Source of the DNA: Ampelocalamus luodianensis
Lineage: Eukaryota; Streptophyta; Magnoliopsida; Poales; Poaceae
Assembly (NCBI GenBank): GCA_036346255.1
Contig: CM070634.1
Coordinates: forward strand, 68,714,476-68,778,475
DNA: 64,000 bases
Reading direction: 5' to 3'
Positions within the stretch are counted from its first letter, which is position 1. Each line of letters begins with the position of its first letter. Below, one piece after another: positions 1-10,189 of this stretch. The position numbers were made by a program, and so were the translations under genes. The notes below the pieces were generated by a model. The model saw nothing but the letters and a program-made list of their open reading frames with translations, had not been told where the DNA came from and searched no databases.

Positions 1-1041
1 CTAGAGGACCAATTTATAGGAAAGGAATTAGGGTTTCGAGCAAGAACATGAGCCCATGGTGAGCTCGGTTCATGGTGCGGCCGTGGACCACGAAATGATG
101 GGAGCAAGTGAGCACGGTGACAATGGAGGAGAAAGCCTGTTGCGCATTAAATGCCTTGCGAGAGGCGTTGGCGAGGCACGCTCGGTGACACAACAAGCCC
201 CCATGCTCTCTCTCTCGCCATGAGCGCACGCCGCGCACGGAAGCCGAGGAGGAAGAAGAACGAAGCGAACGCGACCGTTGGATTGAAAATGGGCGGTCAC
301 GATTAAACGAGTTCGCCGGACGGTCGATTGCCCTCGAAGTGCGGGCGGTTGGATTGAAATCCAACGGTCCTAATCGGTTAATGCAACCGAGGGTCCGAAT
401 GCTCACATGAGCGTGGGCGGCGATTTGAATCCAACGGTGAGATTGCACGCGCGTTTTAAAGCGCGGCTCGGTGCGACTAGGTGGTTCAACGAAGTCAAGT
501 GGCTCGGACTCGAGCCCGACTTGAACCCAATGAATAGTGAGTCAGCTTTAGGTTTTAAATTAAAGCTGGGACTTTTGAGGATTTATTTGGGGTAACAAAA
601 TAACTCCAAAAATTCTAAAATTTTTACAGGAGCTTGCTGACTGAGACATTGACCTTGTGTAAAATTTGCAAAGGTTTTTATGCATTGTATTTTTCTCCAA
701 AAATTCTACAAGGTACTGGTTTTGGGTTTGACTGAGAGTCAAACAGGTTTGACTACCCTCTAAAATATTCAAACAATTTCTAAAAATTGTGAAATTTTTC
801 AGAGGGGTCACATACCATCCCAAGAACTTAGGAAAAATATTTCCAGAGGATGATCAAAAGGTTTGACAAGATTGTTTTTGAAGGAACAAGATTTGGATCA
901 AAAGACTTGTGGCTTTGCATTTCCATAAGTCTTGCACAATACTTGTCCAATACAAACAGGAAACACATGATGTAAGAAAAAGTTTTAATTTCTACTCATT
1001 TTCTTACATTTGAAACACAAGCCCAAAATTGGGATGTTACA
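1..1041 (-). mobile_element. Partial long LTR (P1), minus strand
   Basis: The block ends with GGGATGTTACA at 1031-1041, the reverse complement of the TGTAACATCCC start seen in elements Y (42806) and W (58015). This is therefore the 5' (U3) end of a long-LTR-family LTR read on the minus strand, whose other end lies left of the window. The 70 bp before the end (ACTCATTTTCTTACATTTGAAAC and neighbours) match the same region of W near 57965-58000. The interior holds GTTGGAT/ATCCAAC inverted repeats (348-365), typical of these U3 regions. The ORFs here are short, low-complexity and unrelated to known proteins. P1 is inserted in P2; the 5 bases after it are CTCCC, but the matching left duplication is off-window. 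Confidence 0.75.
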
Positions 1042-2326
1042 CTCCCGATTGCTCTTGGCTCAGCAAAATGGGAAAACAAGAGGGAAAGAGTGCTCGGGGT
1101 TGTGAAAAAGGAGGAAGAAAGCTTAGGGGGAACTTTTATAGCTGGAGGGTGGAGGAAAAGAGAGGGAGCTGCCGGAGATGGGCTCGGATCATGGGGCTCG
1201 GGCATGGGCACTGAGAGTGACAGGGAAGCGACTAGGGTGGGTGAGGGATGCAGTCGAGGCAGCAAACTACGGGCGAACCGTGTGCCCTCGTCAAAACCAG
1301 CGGGCGGAGTCGTTGGCGATGACGCGGTGACGACGACGCCATGGCGTGTACGAGCGAGATGGTGGCTAGTGAGCTGAAGTGATTGAGCGACAGTGAAAAG
1401 ACGGGAAAGGGTGCGACGATGCAGAGAGGCAGCAAGGCCAAGCGCGTCGTCCCAAAAGCGGGCGAGCCGTTGGTCGACGCGAGTGGCGGAAGCCACGGCG
1501 AGCTGGCGAGGCGACGAGGACGCGCCCGTGACCGTAGGGAAGAAGAATAGGCCGGCGGGGCCCACCAGTCAGTGGCAAAAGAAGGGGCTGAGTCGGGGTT
1601 TTAAACAAGCGGAACGGCTCTTGACCGTTAGATCGAGATCGGAGGGTCCAAGAGACGGGGGCGATCGGGTGGTCCGATCGGCCACTCAATCCAGGCCGTT
1701 GGAATCCAATCAGACGGCTCGCGATGCGCTAGGCGAGTGCGGTGCGACTAAGCCAGGTACAGCTAGGCGGTTCGACCCAAACAAGTGGCTCGAGTCGGGG
1801 TTGGGTCTAAGCCCAAGGAACAGTGAAAACTGATTTTTGGAAAGATAAGGCTGAGATGATTAGAGATTTGTTTGACCTAGTAGATTAGCTCAAAAAATTC
1901 TGAAATTTTTATGGAAGGTTTAGGACTCCAGGAAAAACATTTTATAATTTTTCCAGAAATTTTCATGCACTGAAAATCTCTCTAGAAAAATTACAAGAAG
2001 CCGCCCTAGGAGTTTGACCAGGGTTTTAACAGGTTTGACTACCCCTTTTGAAACAACAAATAAAATCTAAAAATTTTGAAATTTTCCAGAGGAGTCTCTA
2101 GGATGATCTAGAACCTAGGAAAAATACTTTCAGAGGATTATCACAAGATTTTCTTAAAATTTTTTAAAGGGTTTTGCTTCAGCTAATTAAAGCAATAGGT
2201 TTTCAAAATCACAAAGCCTTACAAATAAAATCTAGAAAATTTCAAATATAACATGATGCATCAAAAGTTTTAATTTATACTCATTTTTACACATTTGAAA
2301 CACAAACCAAGTTTTGGGATGTGACA
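1042..2326 (-). mobile_element. Partial long LTR (P2), minus strand, split by P1
   Basis: The segment ends with GGGATGTGACA at 2316-2326, a variant of the same LTR start. It is preceded by ACTCATTTTTACACATTTG and an AT-rich stretch parallel to that of P1 and W. It is interrupted by P1 at 1041/1042 and itself lies in the antisense ORF of Tat-1, whose sequence starts at 2327. The GC-rich part (1080-1800) contains open frames rich in Arg/Gly/Ser, but they are not conserved between LTR copies and I do not call them genes. The first base of the LTR is changed (TGTCACATCCC instead of TGTAACATCCC). Confidence 0.7.
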
Positions 2327-3325
2327 ATTTGGTGGTCATTGGGGCGACAACGCAAGTGGAGTCAGCAAAAGCCCCTCCAACCAAAAAGCGTCGACTTGTA
2401 AAGGTCGGCGACAAGGGTGGCTCGAGTTCGGCTCCTCCTGCTCCTTTTGCTAAATTCGCTGCAGACATGGCTGCGGTGAGGAAAAAAGCAGAGGAAGATG
2501 CCTTTGCCCTTAAGCGCAAAGCCCCCAAGGCCAAGGTACCTTTCTATTACGACAACAAGACTTTCGTAGTTTCTGCTTCTCGTGGCTTTATAAGGCAGCT
2601 AGAAAAGGAGAACTGGAAGAGCTTCATGTCTTTTGTGAAGAAAATTGCTGCTTCCGCAGAACCTGAGGTCGAGGGTAGCAATGCTCTTGAAGTGGTCGAG
2701 ACAGATCTCGGTCATTCGGGGAGTCTAGGGGGTTTACGAAGCGGTGACTCCCGTTCCCCAAACTGAATCTCGACCATCAGTAGTCGAGAGGAAGTTGAAG
2801 AAACCTTCTGTTGGGAAGGTTGCTCCCAAGTTCCGGGTTAGGTCCAGCGTGTAGAGGTATGTGAAAAACAAAAGTGTAAGAACAACATTTACCCTTTATT
2901 TTTCACAAGTTAACTTACTTTTCGTTTTGTGATGTTAGCCCAACTCCTTCAGCCCCAAGGGATGCTTCTGTTGAGAAGCCCGCTATCACCTCTTCAGCCT
3001 GCAAAGGTGTGACTACGGTAGTAGCTGAAGCTCCAGCTACTATTCCCATAGTGGAGGAAGTCGTCGCTGCTGAAGTCGCTTCGACCACCGAGGTAGTCGT
3101 AGGGATAGAAGTGGAGACGAGGGAGACACCGGGAGTCGGTGGTGGTGAGAGTTCTGACCACCGTGCCGGTAAGAAGGTTGTTGAGGACGTTCCTTCCGGT
3201 CTTCCTGGCGGTGCTTCCATCACCGAATCAGAGGAAGAAGAGTACTTTAACTTCTGCTCTGATTTCTTTGGCCTTGCTTCTATCATAGAAAATGAGCGTA
3301 TGAAGAATGGTCGAAAAAATTTATA
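2327..3325 (+). pseudogene. Tat-1 antisense extra ORF, C-terminal part, with one intron
   Basis: This ORF lies on the plus strand, opposite to gag-pol, between integrase and the lost 3' LTR. That is the position of the antisense ORFs known in Tat-lineage elements. The first part is basic and Ala/Lys-rich (KKRRLVKVGDKGG; FALKRKAPKAKVPFYYDN). The second is Val/Glu/Thr-rich and ends in an acidic tail (ITESEEEEYFNFCSDFFGLA). An 82-bp intron fits at 2857-2938: GTATGT donor, pyrimidine-rich tract, GTTAG acceptor. Splicing there joins the frame ...KFRVRSSV to ...PTPSAPRDAS in phase 2. A +1/-1 shift near the G-run at about 2728 and a TAG just before the donor break the gene. Its start is lost under P2. 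No enzymatic motif is recognised; the function of these ORFs is unknown to me. Confidence 0.7.
2857..2938 (+). other. Intron of the Tat-1 antisense ORF
   Basis: GT donor at 2857 (AGAG|GTATGT) and AG acceptor ending at 2938 (GTGATGTTAG|CCC), with a T-rich tract before the acceptor. Removing these 82 bases restores a single frame across the junction (AG|C makes Ser) into the downstream acidic ORF. An intron facing the plus strand means the antisense ORF was transcribed independently of gag-pol. Confidence 0.6.
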
Positions 3326-3384
3326 AAAGCAAAATTCAAAGAAAGATAATAAAGATAGAAAGAACCTGATACTTTATTGTCGTG

Positions 3385-4560
3385 GAGGTTTGTTACACGT
3401 AAAATTTGCGTAACTGGTCAATGTTCCAAGAGTTTGACAGAACATGGCCATCCTCCATTGCAAGTCATACCGAACCTGGACGCATAACTTCGACCACGGT
3501 GTAAGGACCTTGCCACTTGGGGGAAAGCTTATTCTGATTAGACTGGGATTGGATAAGCCTCAATACCAAGTCACCTACAGCAAGGCTGCGAGGTTGGACC
3601 TTACGATCGTAGTATATGCGCAGGGCTTGTTGGTAGACTGCTGAATGGATTAGAGCCTAGTCCCTCTTTTCCTCGAGGAGGTTGATGTCGTCTGCTCGAA
3701 GTTGTTTTTGGACGGAGTCGTTAAAATTTTCGACTCGTGCTGACCTGATCTTTAGTTCTGACGGAAGCATGGCTTCTGCGCCAAAAACTAGAAAGAAAGG
3801 TGTTTCCCTGTAGCCCGGCTAGCTGTCGTACGAATTGCCCATAATACTAAAGGTAATTCTTGTACCCAAGCCCCTGAGTGTTTGACAAACTGGTCGAAGA
3901 CTCGGGTCCTAATTCCCTTCATTATCTGGCCATTCGCTCTTTTGACCGCCCTGTTGCTTTGGGGGTGGGCAACAGAAGTGTAACACAATTGGGTTCCCAA
4001 CTCGTCGCAAAATTCCTGAAATTTTGCACTCAAAAATTGTTTGCCATTATCTGTGATGATTCGACTTGATACCCCAAATCTCATCATGAACCTTTTCGCT
4101 ACTTTCGTTGTTATCCCAGTCACAGGCTCGGCTTCTATCCATTTTGTGAACGTGTCAATAGCCACAAAAAGGAATTTGAATCCACCTAGAGCTCTAGGTA
4201 ATGGTCCTAAGATATCGAGACCCCAGGTCGCAAAAGGCCAAGACAAACGGATTGTTTGTAACGCCTGAGCTGGTTGGTGTATTTTATTGCTATGAAACTG
4301 ACATTGCACACATTTTTTAACCAGCTCGCTGGCATCGTAGAGGGCTGTTGGCCAATAAAAACCTTGTCGAAAGGCTTTACCGGCCAGCGTTCTGTAAGAA
4401 GCATGAGTCCCACAGATGCCTCCGTGTATGTCGTGAAGGAGTTTTGATCATTCGCTCTGCAGAATACATCGCATGAGCACCCCTTGGGCTCCTCTTTTAT
4501 AGAGGGCACCTTCGACCAAAGTATACATTTTGGCCTTTCGGGATAGTCGATCTGCTTCGA
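3385..4560 (-). pseudogene. Tat-1 integrase (zinc-binding domain, core, C-terminal domain), catalytic Glu lost
   Basis: The zinc-binding HHCC region comes first on the minus strand (HDIHGGICGTH ... KKCVQCQFH, about 4440-4290). The DDE core follows: first Asp in WGLDILGPLP (about 4215) and second Asp in IITDNGKQF (about 4050). The third position, normally Glu in the HPQSNGxxERAN block, reads HPQSNRAVKRANG, so the catalytic Glu is Lys. The C-terminal stretch (AMEDGHVLSNSWNIDQLRKFY, about 3455-3390) is the usual end of a Tat pol and has a TGA in it. A stop also separates the RNase H/linker frame from the zinc domain near 4448. Integration activity by this copy is therefore excluded twice over. 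The core frame 4309-3788 is otherwise open. Confidence 0.9.
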
Positions 4561-5431
4561 GATCGTCGTCGGGTATGGAACCCGTTTGAAGATACTTGTA
4601 GATAGGAGTCATCCAGTTATCTTCGTACTCTAGAGGGGCTATTTCGATAGGAGGCGTCTTTAGTTCTTCAACTAGAGATGGCTTCTGAAGTTGCTCCAGA
4701 AAAACCCCTTTTGGTACTAAGGATCGGGAAGAAGCTAGACGAGCAAGTTGGTCTACGAGGAAATTATCCTTTCGAGAGATAAATTGTACTTCAAAGCCCA
4801 AAAAATGCCTTCCTAACTTTCGGACTTCCGATAAGTACCGAGACATAGTTGGATTAGAGCATTGGTACTCTTTTTCGACTTGATTTACGACTAGTTGAGA
4901 GTCTCCTCTCACGAGTAGTCGATGGATCGAGAGCACTTTCGCGGCTCGTATGCCAGCTAGCAAACCTTCGTATTCTGCCACGTTGTTAGTGGCCTGATAG
5001 TTTAATTATATGGTATACTTTAAGGTCTCTCTGGTAGGAGATTCTAGGACCACCCCAGCCCCCGAGCCACTTATCGTAAGCGACCCGTCAAAGTACATCG
5101 TCCACTGGTCATGGGAATCGTACTGGGGATGCTGAACAGGTTCAGGATTTGTCCATTCGGCAACAAAGTCTGCCAAGATTTGGGATTTAATGGCCGTTCA
5201 GGATACGAAATGGATGTCAAACTCCCCAAGTTCGACTGACCATTTTGCCATGCGTCCCGCTGTTTCCCTATTCTAGAGGATCGCTCCCAAGGGAAACTTA
5301 GACGACACAGCTAGTTTGTGCGCCTAAAAATAGTGCCGTAGTTTCCTCGAAGACATGAGGAGGGCATATAGAAGTACCTGAGGGTAACGCTCCTTAGGCC
5401 CGTGTAAAACTTCACTAACATAGTAAACTGG
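4561..5431 (-). pseudogene. Tat-1 RNase H region, including archaeal-type second RNase H
   Basis: From 5431 downwards the minus strand encodes remnants of the first RNase H/connection region (PVYYVSEVLHGPKERYPQV then RKLRHYF), crossed by stops and indels. At about 5105-5080 comes WTMYFDGS, the first Asp motif of the second, archaeal-type RNase H. The open frame 4981-4448 continues it with AEYEGLLAGIRAAK (Glu motif) and LLVRGDSQLVVNQV (Asp motif), then a linker ending YTLVEGALYKRG. Two RNase H copies before integrase are characteristic of the Tat lineage. Normal role: degradation of the RNA strand during cDNA synthesis. Active-site acidic residues of the second domain are still visible, but the ORF around them is broken. 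Confidence 0.85.
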
Positions 5432-6330
5432 TCATTGTACGTTCTCACGTTCTACGACGAGTACTGCGCTTACTGCCTGTGGCGTGGCAGCTAGATAAAT
5501 TAAGAGTGTTTCTCCTGGTTTTGGAGAAACCAGAACATGAGCACTCGTAAGATACTTCTTGACCTCCTCAAAGGCTGCGTTAGTCTCTTCTGACCACTCG
5601 AAGCCTTCATGCTTCCTTAGAAGTTTGAAGAAAGGTAGTCCTTTTTCTCCCAGACGTGCGATGAAACGACTTAATGCCGTCATGCATCTTGTGAGTTTCT
5701 GGACTTCTTTTTTCGTGGTTAGGGGGCGCATCTGGATGATGGCCTTTATCTTTTCAAGATTTGCTTCGATTCCTCGTGTAGAGACCAAGAATCCAAGGAA
5801 TTTTCCTGAAGAGACTCCGAACACACACTTCTCGGGATTAAACTTCAGGTGGTATTTTTTGAGGTTGTCGAATGTTTCTTGTAGGTCTGCGATATAATTA
5901 AGCCGTTTGCTGCTTTTTACGACTAGATCATCCACGCATGCCTCCAAGTTTCGGCCTAGTTGATGAGCAAAAGTCGTTTGCATCAAACGCTGAAAAGAAG
6001 TCCCATCATTCTTTAAAGCAAATGGCATTTTGATGTAGCAAAATATTCTAAATGGTGTAATGAATGCGGTCTTCTCTTCATCTTCTCAACACATATTGAT
6101 CTGGTGGTAACGGTATGCATCGAGCTCAACATTTCACATCTGCGATGAGAGTCAACCAACTGATCGATACGAGGTAAAGGGAAATCATCTTTTGGACAAG
6201 TTTTATTTAGATAAGTGAAGTCTACGCACATACGCCATTTGCTGTTCGACTTCTTAACCATTACAGGGTTAGCCAACCACTCGGGGTGGTTGACTTCTCT
6301 TATGAAGCCTGCTTTAAGCAACTTGTCCAA
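5432..6330 (-). pseudogene. Tat-1 reverse transcriptase, frameshifted, YxDD box altered
   Basis: The N-terminal half (6330-6110) carries MDKLLKAGFIREVNHPEWLANPV and WRMCVDFTYLNKTCPKDDFPLP, the fingers/palm blocks of Ty3/gypsy RT. The frame then shifts at about 6115. The expected DAYxxYHQI block (DAYRYHQI) lies in a different frame and is followed by an in-frame TGA. The second half (6028-5432) resumes with MPFALKNDGTSFQRLM and carries the catalytic box as ACVDDLVVKSS, where the usual Tyr of YVDD is Cys. The thumb/connection follows (LGFLVSTRGIEANLEKIKAI, RFIARLGEKGLPFFKLL, FEWSEETNAAFEEVKKYL). The protein would copy genomic RNA into cDNA; this copy cannot make it in one piece. Confidence 0.92.
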
Positions 6331-6512
6331 TTCTAACCTAATAGCATCTCGTCGATTAGGGGCAAATCTCCGTAACTTCTGCTTATGGGTACTTTGTCAG
6401 GCTGTAAGACCAACCTGTGCTCAATCACTTCCCTAGAGACTCTGGGCTTATCGGATGCTTGCCACGCGAAGACATCTGCATTTGCTCGGAGGAAAGTGAT
6501 GAGGGCGTCTTC

Positions 6513-7094
6513 CTATTTGGGGTTGGAAGAATCCACAATGCGAATAGTCTTCGAGGGCTCCTTCGCGTCCAGAGGAACCTCTTTGACTTGGTCGTTCGGC
6601 TTTGGTGCAGCTTTAGGCTTCGACTTGCTAGTCGAAGGCTGACTTTCATCTCGAATTGGTATTTGTCCAACCATCTCGAGGGAACGACGGTCGCAGGAGT
6701 GCGCCATCTTCTTGTCACAATATATTATGATTACTCCTTTGGGACCTGGCATCTTAAGACATTGATACCCATAATGAGTAGCTATTAAGAATTTTGCCAA
6801 AGTTGGTCGTCCGAGTATGACATTATATGTCGTATCGAAATCGACCACATCAAAGGAGATCTTCTCTATCCTGAAATTGCTTGCTGAGCCAAACGTTAAA
6901 GGAAGAGAAACTTGGCCAATTAGTTTGGCTGAAGACCCTGGTATGATTCCATGGAAAGAATATCGTACCGGCCTTACCTTTGTCCTGGGTACTTGCATCT
7001 CATCCAGGGTACTCGTAAATAGTATGTTTAATGAGCTTCCACTATCAACTAAAACTCGATTTACTCGACCATTGTTGATGGTGGGTTCAACCAC
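6513..7094 (-). pseudogene. Tat-1 aspartic protease region
   Basis: The open frame contains NRVLVDSGSSLNILF about 17 residues in, the DSG catalytic motif of a retropepsin with its hydrophobic flank. It continues through FGSASNFRIEKISFDVVDF and YNVILGRPTLAKF, the second conserved block of plant Ty3/gypsy proteases (xILGRPxL). Then comes a Lys/Pro/Ser-rich linker to RT. Normal role: cleavage of the Gag-Pol polyprotein inside the particle. The frame is joined upstream to the gag tail through 7095-7250, which still encodes recognisable residues, and closes with a stop before RT. The catalytic Asp is intact. Confidence 0.88.
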
Positions 7095-7253
7095 GATTGG
7101 GAACCTACCTGGTCTAGTCGAAGGGATCAGGTAATCACCTTTCTCAAAAGTAACGGTGACTTCCGACCACTTCGGTAATTTATTGACGAGAGGTGAGTCG
7201 ATTGTGTTTACCTCGCGCTCGACGGCTTTTAGCTGTCTTCGTGACTCATATGC

Positions 7254-10121
7254 CTATGATCCTCCATAGATGTGATCGATGGTGTGTTGCGGATCCTGGA
7301 ACGACATCTCCTCCTCGTCATCCGACTCCTTCCGTCCACTTGTTTGATCTACCTGTTCAAGAGTAGGAAGTGGCCCCTTGCCAGAGTAATAGTCTTCGAG
7401 TTTTCGAAGAAAAACTTCGGCGATTCTGAAGTCATGCCCTTCTTTTTGTGAAAAGTACACCACACAGGTTTGTCGTTCTTCCGATCTTGGCGCTTACCTT
7501 TACCTCGATCGAGTTACGCGGGGTTGCGTGGCTCTTTGTCGCTTACGGCCAGGACCTCCTTAGAACCGGCAGTTGGAGATTTGTGTCTCTTCGCCTTGTT
7601 CTTGGATTTCTTAGCATTTTTAGCCTTTTTCTTACCACTTTCGCTTGCCTCCTGAGGGATATTATCTTCACGATCGATAGTGTTATTCCACTCGACTACT
7701 TCAGCAGCAGTCGCGTATCTATCGGCCATCTCGAAGAGTTTGGCGACAGTGGTGGGAGGATGTAAAGCGATGTCCTTTGTTATTCTTCTACTGCGGACTC
7801 CCTGCTTGAAAGCACCGATCACAGACGAGTCAGAAACTTTCGGAATAGAATTTCGAACTTGACTAAAGCGTCTGATGAATTGATGCAGAGTTTCATGATC
7901 GTTTTGTCTTATCCGGTGCAAGTCGTCCTCCTTTCCAGGGCAGTTGTAGGTGCCTTGGAAGTTCACCAACAAAAGGTCGCAGAGGTGCTGCCACGAGTAG
8001 ATCGACTCGAATAGCTGGTTTAAAAGCCATGACGTGCTCTCCTCCTCCTACTGCTTGGATAGCGGTTGTGTAGATCTGGAGAAATTCAATGGGATTTTGG
8101 GTTCCATCGAATTTCTCCATGTTCACTGGTCGAAAACGAGGTGGCCAGCGAACTGCTCGAAGATCGGGTGAAAACGCCCGACATCCTGAGATAACTTCTT
8201 GGCGCCTTCTTCGCAGGAAAGAAGGGTTGACGTCACCGGGTGATCGTACTCGACGATACCCAGTCACAGGTGGGCTGGACCTATGATAGGCCTCAGTCTT
8301 ACGAGGAAAATACTCCTCGTATTCCATTTGCTGCCACTCATTCCATCCCTAAAGTGGTGAAAGATCACCCATCCTGGGGGCTTGTCGGTCTCCGGATGTC
8401 CAACGAGCCTTCCTCAGGTCAGGAGAGCGGCGTGACCGAGGATCATGTCGCCTCCCATGTGACGAGTTATCCGAACGGCTGGCAGAAGATGGAGTCGTAC
8501 TGCAACGACTTCCGGGTTGATGTTGACGAGGACGCTCGAGTTTTGTCATCTTGTTCCGAAGCCTTCGTGCTATCTCTTCTGCAAAGAGATCATATCCCGG
8601 TGCTCGAGCGAGCTCTTGGGTCAGATTTTCAAGCAAGTCGTTGATGTGTTGGAGCTCCTGAGCTTCTTCTGACTGGAAATAAGCGCGCTTAGGGAAATTT
8701 TTCTGAGTCGCTATTTTTCTTCGTCGAGTTGTCTCAGAATCGCCCATATCAGACCATTGAGTTGGTTTTAATGAAGTGCGAGAATGTTGAGGATGTCCCG
8801 CACGTTCATCAAAGTGTTTGTCTCGTTCACCAGCGATGGTGCCCGTGCCATTGCCACGAGGGACGTAGTTGTTGGTGATATGCCCTAGAGGCAATCATGG
8901 AGATGATTGTATCACGTGTATGTTTATGAGTTCTTGAATAAATGTTATTCTGTTCCTTGAATGAATCATTAGTTCTAAAGATCAACAAGTATGTGACTTG
9001 TTGGTGAAACTCTTCGACTTGTATGATGTCGTTCTAAAAAGTATCCCTAGTCGAATGCCACTGATCAGAACACCAGTGACTCTACGACCAACGCATATAT
9101 TGATTTATGACCATGTTTCACCGGTCATGGATATAGGGATATCGAATCAATAATGTGAACACATGTTAGAGAACATGGGGTTGGATTGGCCCACCTTGAG
9201 ACGCTATTGAGATCTTCACAAGGAACTGTGGAGGTTGCTGGAGGAGACGATTGACTACGAGGACGTTGGACGATCATCTACGACCACTACATCGGCGCAT
9301 TCATCGTCGGACTAGGCTGCTCCGGCTCTACTTCCGCTGCACTGCGCGTCTGGTGGTAATGATCTGTGATCATTTAACTTGCTTGGCATCCTGGTTTACG
9401 TGGTAGAAATTTTGAATTGTTGCTAGCGTAGCCTACCCGTACCCCAACAGTAGTGTGTGCCCGTCGGGGATCATCGTCAATCCTCCCTCTGGGAGAATGA
9501 TTCTTATCAGGAGGAATGACGAACACCTCCCGTTTAAGACCTCCACTTGCGCTCGAGGCCTCCTCGCTTAAGGAGTAGTCGAGTGATACCATCTGGCGAC
9601 TTGGAGTAAACCCCTCCAAGTAGGGGAACTCCGGGTTATAGCCGTCTCCGTCTACAGGTGTGTCCTGCGATGGGATGGTTGAACTTGGAGGAAAAGTGTG
9701 CTCGATCCTCTTCTCTGCGGAATTATCCAGAGAAAGAGGACCATCAGGTGCCGATGGAGCTTTGGAATGTTGGCTTCCAGAACTTGTCTCGCCAAGTCGT
9801 ACTGCCTTAGGGGGACTTGAACACTTGGAGGAAAAACTCTCGTCGTGTTGTGAATCTGTCCTGGGGCAGTCCTATTTGTGGTCGTGTTGACCCCTGCCCC
9901 CTGAGGAAGCTGGTTCCTCAGCTGGGCGTATTGTTGTGGGGGATGAGGATCCCCTCCTTAACTTCGGCGGTGATGCGGTCTCCGAGATCTGATAGAAGAT
10001 CTCGAGGCGGCGCATCTGTCGAATGATCGATACTCGACTCGTAGTCGAAACCGGCATCCATGTCGATGTCTGCGTGATCGGCCAAGTCGAACCAATTCTC
10101 CTCGTTCCATTCTCCTGCCAT
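7254..10121 (-). pseudogene. Tat-1 gag, interrupted by a Copia solo LTR and several frameshifts
   Basis: The start codon at 10121 (MAGEWNEENWFDLADHAD) aligns with that of Tat-2 at 24844. The order is an acidic N-terminus (10121-9870), a Ser/Glu-rich linker (FTPSRQMVSLDYSLSEEASS), the solo LTR (8870-9449), then the long helical segment (EEAQELQHINDLLENLTQEL) with an Arg/Ser-rich linker. The capsid core follows (8327-7514: FRPVNMEKFDGTQNPIEFLQ; NDHETLHQFIRRFSQVRNS). A deletion at about 8026 shifts the frame in the capsid. The zinc-knuckle region (7463-7254) has lost its ligands: the Tat-2 counterpart reads WCPFHKKEGHDLRNC, here it is VYFSQKEGHDFRIA. The product, when functional, forms the particle and binds genomic RNA. 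This copy is dead. Confidence 0.9.
8870..9449 (+). mobile_element. Copia-type solo LTR (BARE/Angela-like)
   Basis: The 580-bp unit begins TGTTGGTGATATGCCCTAGA and ends CCCCAACA, with perfect GTAGT duplications at 8865-8869 and 9450-9454. The opening block (ATGCCCTAGAGGCAAT) and the later GGGTTGGATTGGCCCACCTTGA stretch are, from general knowledge, typical of BARE/Angela/RIRE1-type Copia LTRs in grasses. No primer-binding site or coding region follows, so it is a solo LTR left by LTR-LTR recombination. It sits in the gag of Tat-1, in the opposite orientation to it. Confidence 0.9.
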
Positions 10122-10169
10122 GGTAGCATCAAAGAAAAAGAAAGAAGCGTGACAAGGAATTACGAAAGA

Positions 10170-10189
10170 TCCCCACGGACGGCGCCAAC
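10170..10189 (-). other. Primer-binding site of Tat-1
   Basis: Immediately inside the LTR end (minus strand ...ACACCGACA) lies GTTGGCGCCGTCCGTGGGGA, identical in its core to the site of Tat-2 at 24774. The TGGCGCC start is typical of plant Ty3/gypsy primer-binding sites. I do not assign the tRNA. Confidence 0.8.

Noticed and set aside
1090..1833. Overlapping Arg/Gly-rich open frames on both strands at 996-1833 and in the 12450-13900 and 16560-17500 stretches
   Set aside because: GC-rich U3/leader sequence of LTRs P2, R and S is open in several frames at once. No similarity to proteins or between copies was found.
3878..4268. Plus-strand open frames over 3444-4268 and 5559-5897 as separate genes
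   Set aside because: They are antisense shadows of the integrase and RT coding regions, which carry clear conserved motifs on the minus strand.
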